Positions 17,301 to 21,478 of a stretch of DNA of 21,478 nucleotides are shown in pieces. The position numbers and the translations under genes were made by a program. The DNA comes from a virus. Within the stretch, counting starts at the first letter, position 1; the number at the start of each line of letters is the position of its first letter. Location: positions 1 through 21,478 of IMG/VR virus record IMGVR_UViG_3300012920_010783, one strand, 5' to 3'. The notes below the pieces were generated by a model. That model was not told the DNA's origin. It did no database searches and saw nothing but the letters and a program-made list of their open reading frames with translations.

Positions 17301-20262
17301 CTTTGATTCAGATCATATAAGAATTAAAAATTTAGAAAATGGTGCATACTTTAAATTTACGAATAAATTGTCTTCTCAACAGGAGGATGAAAAAATTATT
17401 CCTCCGGGAACTGATTGGGCATTGGTAAAGCCAGATGACGGAGAACCTCATAAAGAAAGCTGGACATCGAGAGAGTATAAAGTACAAGGAATCTCAGAAG
17501 ATGAAGAAGGAAAATATACCGTAACAGCAGTATTTTTTGACAAAGAAAAAATAGGGTCTATGGATCAAAAATTTGCTGTGATTTCTCCTAAAATAGACAT
17601 GGATGTTGGATTCAGTTCATCCCCTATTGTGGACCTCTCCTCGCCAACAATATCTAGTGTAGAGCAAACAGAGAGCGACCCATCTAAGCCTATTAAAATA
17701 TCTGTTGAAGGCACCCATCCACCTGTCGCCGGATTCAGTCAAAGCTCTATGTCTACAGAATTATGCATTTACAATCCGGCTGGCACGAAGGTTTATACTC
17801 AAACAGTTTCTAGGGGTAGTAATGAGGCTTTCTCTATTCAATTTACTAGTAGCATAAACCTTAATGACGCTTCAGCGGAAGGAATTTGGTATGCTGAAGC
17901 GACAACTTCAGCCACAAACTCTACTACAAATAAAACGCAGATATCAGTTACAGCTTCCATGGGGGTTTCTGTGGGAAATTTTAGTTTTAGGGAGGGAGCG
18001 AAACCAGAAATACAAAATTTAACAGTTAATGGAGTTACCTTGTTTAATGATTTTGAAGTTCAGTCTGAAAGCGATAGATTTGTAATATCATGGGATATAT
18101 TAGATATAGATTCTGAATCAACATTAATAACTTCTGCTAGCGATTTAAATCTAAGCCCTTTTGCATCTGGTATAAAAGTTGGACTTGTAGCTTTAGACTC
18201 AGGTGGTAGCGAAGTTGGTGAGATCGCTTGGATTCACGGATTAAATTCACAGGGGGCGCAAAAGAGCATACTTAAGTCATTAGATTATACATTTATTTAT
18301 AGTGAACGATATAAAACTAAGACTGCTTCAGATCAAAATGAGTCATTTTTGTATCCAAATTTAGCAAACCATAGAGACATAAGAATCAAGTTGGTTCCTG
18401 AGGCTCGTGCGGGCGTAGATGCTAACGGTGAAACAGTTTATATTGAAGGTACTCAAAAGAATATAGACATTAAAAATAGCGCGATTACATACAGCGATAC
18501 TTCAACTGGGGGAACTTTAGAATTTGTATTTGAATTGCCATTTGATAGCGCAACATTCATGAACGGTACGAGTGGAGCACAAGTTAAGCCAGATGGCTGG
18601 AAGAAAATAAATTATCTTTACGAAAATGAAGATGGTGACATAGTACAAGCAGAAACCGATTTCAATGGGGCAATTCCTGAAGATGTAGACGGCGCAGAGG
18701 TGGCTTTTGACTATAGGGCAGAGATTGCAAAAAGCGATGTCATGATGGGATTATCTGGGGTAGATGGCGGTGGTAGAGTATTAAGTGGGTCGGCTGCAAT
18801 CAATATTTGGAGGACAATTAAAAATGGCACAAGGCGCTCTTTACAGACTTCTAACGCTAGTACTACTGCACCAGTATCTCATCCCAACGATGAAAATCCC
18901 GTAATTGGCCTTATACCGATTGATGATATGAGAGAAATCGCCGAAGCGGAGGGCTCTCCTTCTAGTAAAGGTGGTGTACATTTTTACAATTATCAATTAG
19001 TCATAGGTCAAATTGACGAAAACATAACTGATTCAGAAGTCGTCGAGCAGATGGGTAATTGGGAAACAAATACACGGACGATTTCTAATAACTTAGATAC
19101 ATTTACCGCATTGTATGATGCTGCATACGTGACGAGCGATAACCAAGGCATACTTGTAATGGATAGGTTAAGTATTGAGGTTGCCGGCGAATCGGGGAGA
19201 ACGCATGTTGGCTATATGACCGTCCATCTTTGCGCTGAAAAAAATGAAGTTCCAAGCGACGAAAATGAAGTATCGGGAACAACTGCTCCTAATATATCAA
19301 TTGGTTTCGATATTGATGGTATAACAGGGTTAAGTAATCAAGTGGAAAATGGTAAATATATTAAAGTAAGAGTATGGGACAAATTTAATTGGAATAAACA
19401 AATCGGAAAAACCATCGAAGAAAGAAAAGAGAGCGTCGTTCCTCAAACTATTCTCATAATGGAAGATTATCTTTTTTACATGGACGAGTCATCTAATTTT
19501 ACAGATTTATCAGAAGATGATGACAGTGGTGAAATAAGAGAGCTAAAATTAAATATGAATACTTATGGGGACGAAAGGGTAGTTGGTTACAAGCAATTTT
19601 ATAATGGAATGATCATTGGAGGAACTGAAGAAGTCAGATGGAGCGATGGAAGCAATATAGATTATAATGATCTTGATGCATTTACACAATACCCTGTTTA
19701 TAATGACGTCGTTAGTAAATCAAGGTCCAGCGCTCAAGAATTCAAGGGGTCTCCTGTTGGAATTGGTCAATTTGATATCAAAGGCCTAGAAGGAAAAGAG
19801 TTTCCTAATTTGATGGGTGATGGAAATTCTAATGATATCGAAGGGATGACCGTGGCTACTGACATTCGTGATCTAAAAGACTATCATGTATCTATTAAGG
19901 GCATGAATTTAACTTGTGAGGCTGGAGATCAAGGAAATTATAATGGATCAGGCGGCTTAATTTCTGGAGAAAAAATTCACTCTCCTTCATTCCGAGCAGG
20001 AGAATCTATAGTTGATCTAAACCAACTTCCGACTATAGAAAATAATAGTATTGCGTCTAAATTAACGGGCGAGGCTGAAATTGCTACTTTTGTTCAAAAT
20101 AAAATTCAGGAAAATGCGCTTCCATTGGACGGTTTAATTCAAACATCGTTTACATCAAATTTAACAATTAGTGGTGGAGCTAAAATAGGAATGAGTGGTT
20201 CTAATTTTATAATTCAAACTAACGATGGTACGATATATAAGATAACAGGTACTGTAATTTAA
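14329..20262 (+). CDS. Tail tip / host-specificity protein J
   Basis: A 1977-residue central tail-tip protein, longer than lambda gpJ (1132). Residues 5-57 (MINVKFYGILRK ... IYHVSPRIAGSG) resemble the gpI N-terminal domain, an apparent fusion. A Gly/Pro linker (60-77) leads to the typical gpJ start QMEVVDLICEGPIQGF. The core has TYNGDWDGTFKEAW, NPAWIFYDLLINNRYGLG, LYKIGRYCDAVD and RYTCNVMITNEEESYELLKS, as in COG4733/phage-tail-3 proteins. Residues 722-772 hold a CBM5/12-like insert (W725-x5-Y731-x2-GDVV, C749-x3-H753, P760, W766). Later parts look like FN3-type beta domains and a Ser/Asp-rich host-contact region, ending ISGGAKIGMSGSNF. ATGs at 14329, 14335 and 14341 are possible starts; 14341 aligns best with gpI. 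The 3' end overlaps the convergent guaC gene. Confidence 0.92.
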   Translation: MIMKMINVKFYGILRKTLGRRKYYSKEELLAFLSATIYETNISYDQKTDIYHVSPRIAGSGGGGKGSPPPVPLLQPPTAGQNVLQSFSQMEVVDLICEGPIQGFCDADGNEIDIKKVSDPAATIAQGVFLNNTIVQNPNNTFNFRRLSLNSSVGDANGISRMAWARSKIYRTVDINRALVGPNMRTDSASSVDAGAKKYNMDGQTGANYRNNFGNAIGWYLGDATSTELSKKYGYTHSSLQYGSDIRTNTETRDFTSWSPGQANYNEGAFPVTHTISNSEVDYAYATISVDGLSDTVDHGSGAGKSGKISSAKEHRVGFEIQIGVNGITDEEAKSEEFRAWLLKHGVTQDEDKPRLSVTRNYYIEGLVQGGAYLVDVGRAPWGTDFGQFSDGYKLKDLSETPADGSTENLPEAGRVEDVAAGSAGDATQFDTDADYSGGHGLNKYRQFGYKGANDASMRDNFEDALQTAYIDPNDNSASSESSAVGAASSYDCFELPPCVQSTNFKTRYIKVTKLGREVISPLLNNSITLKNVTEIIDEKLSMPFSAVIQQSFNSRYFNGIPSRTYHLKLKKILIPSNYFPEKRLPSAPRSSASDKTYNGDWDGTFKEAWSDNPAWIFYDLLINNRYGLGSHVDVHKIDKWTLYKIGRYCDAVDEEGYFVGVDDTYGNNQKEPRYTCNVMITNEEESYELLKSISEIFHGIAFWDGRGVSVSMDGGSSSVASTVWQTNQSYAVGDVVESPANSFNFFKCRVAHQNINRKPGIDNNWEEYWDRTPGIETEPPSMAFTNTNVDGGVFSYSNASKSSRFTVARVSYMDKRDDFRKKYEYVEDKQGIKELGIIKKNLEPLGCTSRGQAHRMGRWFFLTSTLNTEIISFATDYRALFLQPGNIIEVNDKLKNKQQKIGKILEISPTDNTVLKLTEEVDIRTTLIDNEDPDAGSKFEIILTSLDPNYSVEYINNSSNFNQGKRSMADIDKLNNSQILRGQIDFPPAGFDSDHIRIKNLENGAYFKFTNKLSSQQEDEKIIPPGTDWALVKPDDGEPHKESWTSREYKVQGISEDEEGKYTVTAVFFDKEKIGSMDQKFAVISPKIDMDVGFSSSPIVDLSSPTISSVEQTESDPSKPIKISVEGTHPPVAGFSQSSMSTELCIYNPAGTKVYTQTVSRGSNEAFSIQFTSSINLNDASAEGIWYAEATTSATNSTTNKTQISVTASMGVSVGNFSFREGAKPEIQNLTVNGVTLFNDFEVQSESDRFVISWDILDIDSESTLITSASDLNLSPFASGIKVGLVALDSGGSEVGEIAWIHGLNSQGAQKSILKSLDYTFIYSERYKTKTASDQNESFLYPNLANHRDIRIKLVPEARAGVDANGETVYIEGTQKNIDIKNSAITYSDTSTGGTLEFVFELPFDSATFMNGTSGAQVKPDGWKKINYLYENEDGDIVQAETDFNGAIPEDVDGAEVAFDYRAEIAKSDVMMGLSGVDGGGRVLSGSAAINIWRTIKNGTRRSLQTSNASTTAPVSHPNDENPVIGLIPIDDMREIAEAEGSPSSKGGVHFYNYQLVIGQIDENITDSEVVEQMGNWETNTRTISNNLDTFTALYDAAYVTSDNQGILVMDRLSIEVAGESGRTHVGYMTVHLCAEKNEVPSDENEVSGTTAPNISIGFDIDGITGLSNQVENGKYIKVRVWDKFNWNKQIGKTIEERKESVVPQTILIMEDYLFYMDESSNFTDLSEDDDSGEIRELKLNMNTYGDERVVGYKQFYNGMIIGGTEEVRWSDGSNIDYNDLDAFTQYPVYNDVVSKSRSSAQEFKGSPVGIGQFDIKGLEGKEFPNLMGDGNSNDIEGMTVATDIRDLKDYHVSIKGMNLTCEAGDQGNYNGSGGLISGEKIHSPSFRAGESIVDLNQLPTIENNSIASKLTGEAEIATFVQNKIQENALPLDGLIQTSFTSNLTISGGAKIGMSGSNFIIQTNDGTIYKITGTVI

Positions 20263-21239
20263 ACTTCAGCGTATTCTACTTCTTTTAAAGCGCTTAAGTC
20301 TTCGCCCCCCGCATAAGAAATGGAGCTCTGTAGGTCTTGCTTGATCTCGTTTAATTTTTGCTCATAGCTCATTCCGTTGGATGAAATATTCGTGAGCTTT
20401 CCTTCTATATTATTGTTATGACCTTTGTTTTCTGCGCTTGCTGAGCCAAAATAGGCTTTATGGAGCGTACCATTAACCGTACTGCAGATCGCAGGACTAT
20501 CTGTACAAGCTGCAAATAGTCCGCCTGCCATAACCATATCTGCCCCTGCCACAATAGCTTTTGCTATATCTCCATTACATTTGACTCCTCCATCTGCAAT
20601 TATTGAAATCTTTTTGCCTTCTTTTAAGAAATCGCCCGAATGGACGTTCGAGCAATTTTTTGTACAAGTAAACATTGGTAATGTAAATCCTGTCTTATCT
20701 TTAGTTGTGCAAGGCGAACCTTGACCAATGCCGACCTTAACTACGTCTGCGCCCCATGATGATAGATCTCTAACTGCAGTCGGTGTAGCTACATTTCCTG
20801 CAATGATTTTAGTTTCAGGCATAAATTTTTTCACACATTCAATTGCGATCTTCATTCTCTCACAGTGACCATGAGCAATATCGATTGTAATATAATCCAC
20901 TCTCTGTTTGTATTTTGCAAGGGCGACTATATCTTTCTTATCCTCCATTTTAACCCCCATACTAACTGAAATAGTTTTCCAGTTTTCATCATTCATTTGA
21001 GATACAATGTCCTTGAGGGGGTTATCGAATCTGTGCATTATATAGAAATAATCATGTTCGCTCATCCATTTCGCAGTCTGCATATCAATAACAGACTTCA
21101 TATTTGCCGGAATGATGGGTAGTCGAAACTTTTCTCCACAAAAATCTACACCAGTATCGCAGTCTGCCCTGCTATAGACTTCGCTGTAGTTTGGGACTAG
21201 AGCTATGTCTGAATATTTTAGGTATTTATTTTTGCTCAA
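20259..21239 (-). CDS. guaC: GMP reductase
   Basis: A 326-residue IMPDH/GMPR-family TIM barrel without CBS domains. Key segments: LVPNYSEVYSRADCDT, LPIIPANMKSVID, FYIMHRFD, YITIDIAHGH, KIIAGNVATP, and the active-site loop KVGIGQGSPCTTK with catalytic C177, then IIADGGVKCNGDIAKAI and GADMVMAGGLFA. The HRFD and DIAHGH motifs and the lack of CBS domains favour GMP reductase (GuaC, the short Bacillus type) over IMP dehydrogenase. It turns GMP into IMP with NADPH, allowing guanine nucleotides to be rebalanced toward adenine during replication of an AT-rich genome (inference). It overlaps the small upstream gene by 14 bp and ends 4 bp inside gpJ. Confidence 0.93.
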   Translation of the reverse strand: MSKNKYLKYSDIALVPNYSEVYSRADCDTGVDFCGEKFRLPIIPANMKSVIDMQTAKWMSEHDYFYIMHRFDNPLKDIVSQMNDENWKTISVSMGVKMEDKKDIVALAKYKQRVDYITIDIAHGHCERMKIAIECVKKFMPETKIIAGNVATPTAVRDLSSWGADVVKVGIGQGSPCTTKDKTGFTLPMFTCTKNCSNVHSGDFLKEGKKISIIADGGVKCNGDIAKAIVAGADMVMAGGLFAACTDSPAICSTVNGTLHKAYFGSASAENKGHNNNIEGKLTNISSNGMSYEQKLNEIKQDLQSSISYAGGEDLSALKEVEYAEV

Positions 21240-21462
21240 CTTCTTTGCCCTCGTCTTTGGGGGCTGTAAGGAACTTGCTCATGGTAGATGCAAGAGAATC
21301 ATATCTATCTACTTTTTCAAGTATTCTTTTAATCTCTTCTCCAACTTCTCCATGTTCTCCAATACCTGCGGCATTTTCAAGCAAGTTTGTGAGATCGGCG
21401 AGGCTTTGATCTCTTAGTCCTATATATTGATTATATATTGATCTTAAGTATAATTCTTTCAT
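21226..21462 (-). CDS. Small conserved phage-type protein, 78 aa
   Basis: I place the start at ATG 21462, which has AGGAA about 9 nt upstream, rather than at a TTG at 21468. The 78-residue product (MKELYLRSIYNQYIGLRDQS, then LENAAGIGEHGEVGEEIKRILEKVDRYD in two pieces: LENAAGIGEHGEVGEE, IKRILEKVDRY) is helical and resembles small phage proteins with GLRDQAxAxL followed by NxxGIGEHxxxxEE. Its function is unknown. It shares an operon with guaC, overlapping it by 14 bp. Confidence 0.78.
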   Translation of the reverse strand: MKELYLRSIYNQYIGLRDQSLADLTNLLENAAGIGEHGEVGEEIKRILEKVDRYDSLASTMSKFLTAPKDEGKEVEQK

Positions 21463-21478
21463 ATTCAAATTCCTGTTC

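Noticed and set aside
11509-20262. Possible diversity-generating retroelement targeting the host-contact protein J
   Set aside because: No reverse transcriptase gene, no accessory protein and no template/variable repeat pair with A-specific changes was found. The 89-bp repeat ends in the gpI genes and has one mismatch, not an adenine-biased pattern.
1-21478. tRNA genes, CRISPR arrays, insertion sequences, integrase or attachment sites
   Set aside because: No cloverleaf-like sequence, regularly spaced repeats, transposase motifs or tyrosine/serine recombinase motifs were seen on either strand.

Overview
The window looks like part of a tailed bacteriophage genome from an AT-rich, probably marine, Gram-negative host. 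The phage assignment rests on a lambda-type tail-tip module (L, K, I and J homologues) next to many small, tightly overlapping genes and nucleotide-metabolism genes. The Gram-negative host is inferred from two lipoproteins and an outer-membrane beta-barrel protein with a signal peptide. No tRNA, rRNA, CRISPR array, integrase, transposase or attachment site was seen.

Layout. (1) Positions 1-176 hold the end of a rightward membrane-protein gene, cut by the window edge. (2) Positions 173-11089 are a leftward accessory block of about 22 genes, many joined by ATGA, TGATG or 1-8 bp overlaps. Read in transcription order it encodes a DUF736-like small protein, a UvdE-like TIM-barrel protein with a damaged metal site, dCMP deaminase, an unknown 348-residue protein, several small proteins, a lipoprotein, a nuclease-like protein, a membrane-anchored Holliday-junction-resolvase-like endonuclease, an outer-membrane protein and a two-helix membrane protein. 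That series ends at tandem hairpins (4228-4279). A second series then encodes an acidic small protein, a SpeD-type pyruvoyl decarboxylase, an arginyl/leucyl-transferase-like protein, a CPFAK-motif protein, a second lipoprotein, a PAP2 phosphatase, a small basic protein, an APS-kinase/adenylyltransferase fusion and a Lys-rich peptide. (3) Positions 11148-20262 run rightward: one unknown gene, then the tail-tip module L, JAB peptidase, two tandem gpI copies and a 1977-residue gpJ. (4) Positions 20259-21462 run leftward again: GMP reductase and a small conserved phage-type protein.

How the genes fit together. dCMP deaminase and GMP reductase can redirect host nucleotides. The SpeD, transferase, PAP2 and adenylyltransferase genes look like auxiliary metabolic genes. 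The L-JAB-I-I-J module builds the tail tip that contacts the host surface; L and J both carry what looks like the same inserted carbohydrate-binding-like module.

The most notable signals are: a TGTAA(T/A/C) box placed 7-8 nt before the start codon of six genes that begin transcription units, plus two sigma70-like promoters 6-7 nt from an ATG, which together suggest leaderless mRNAs; a UvdE-like pseudoenzyme; a phage-borne SpeD plus arginyltransferase-like gene pair; a duplicated gpI whose two 3' ends are almost identical in DNA, with a third copy of its N-terminal domain apparently fused to gpJ; and shared CBM5/12-like modules in two tail-tip proteins. All functional calls come from reading motifs by eye; no database search was run.
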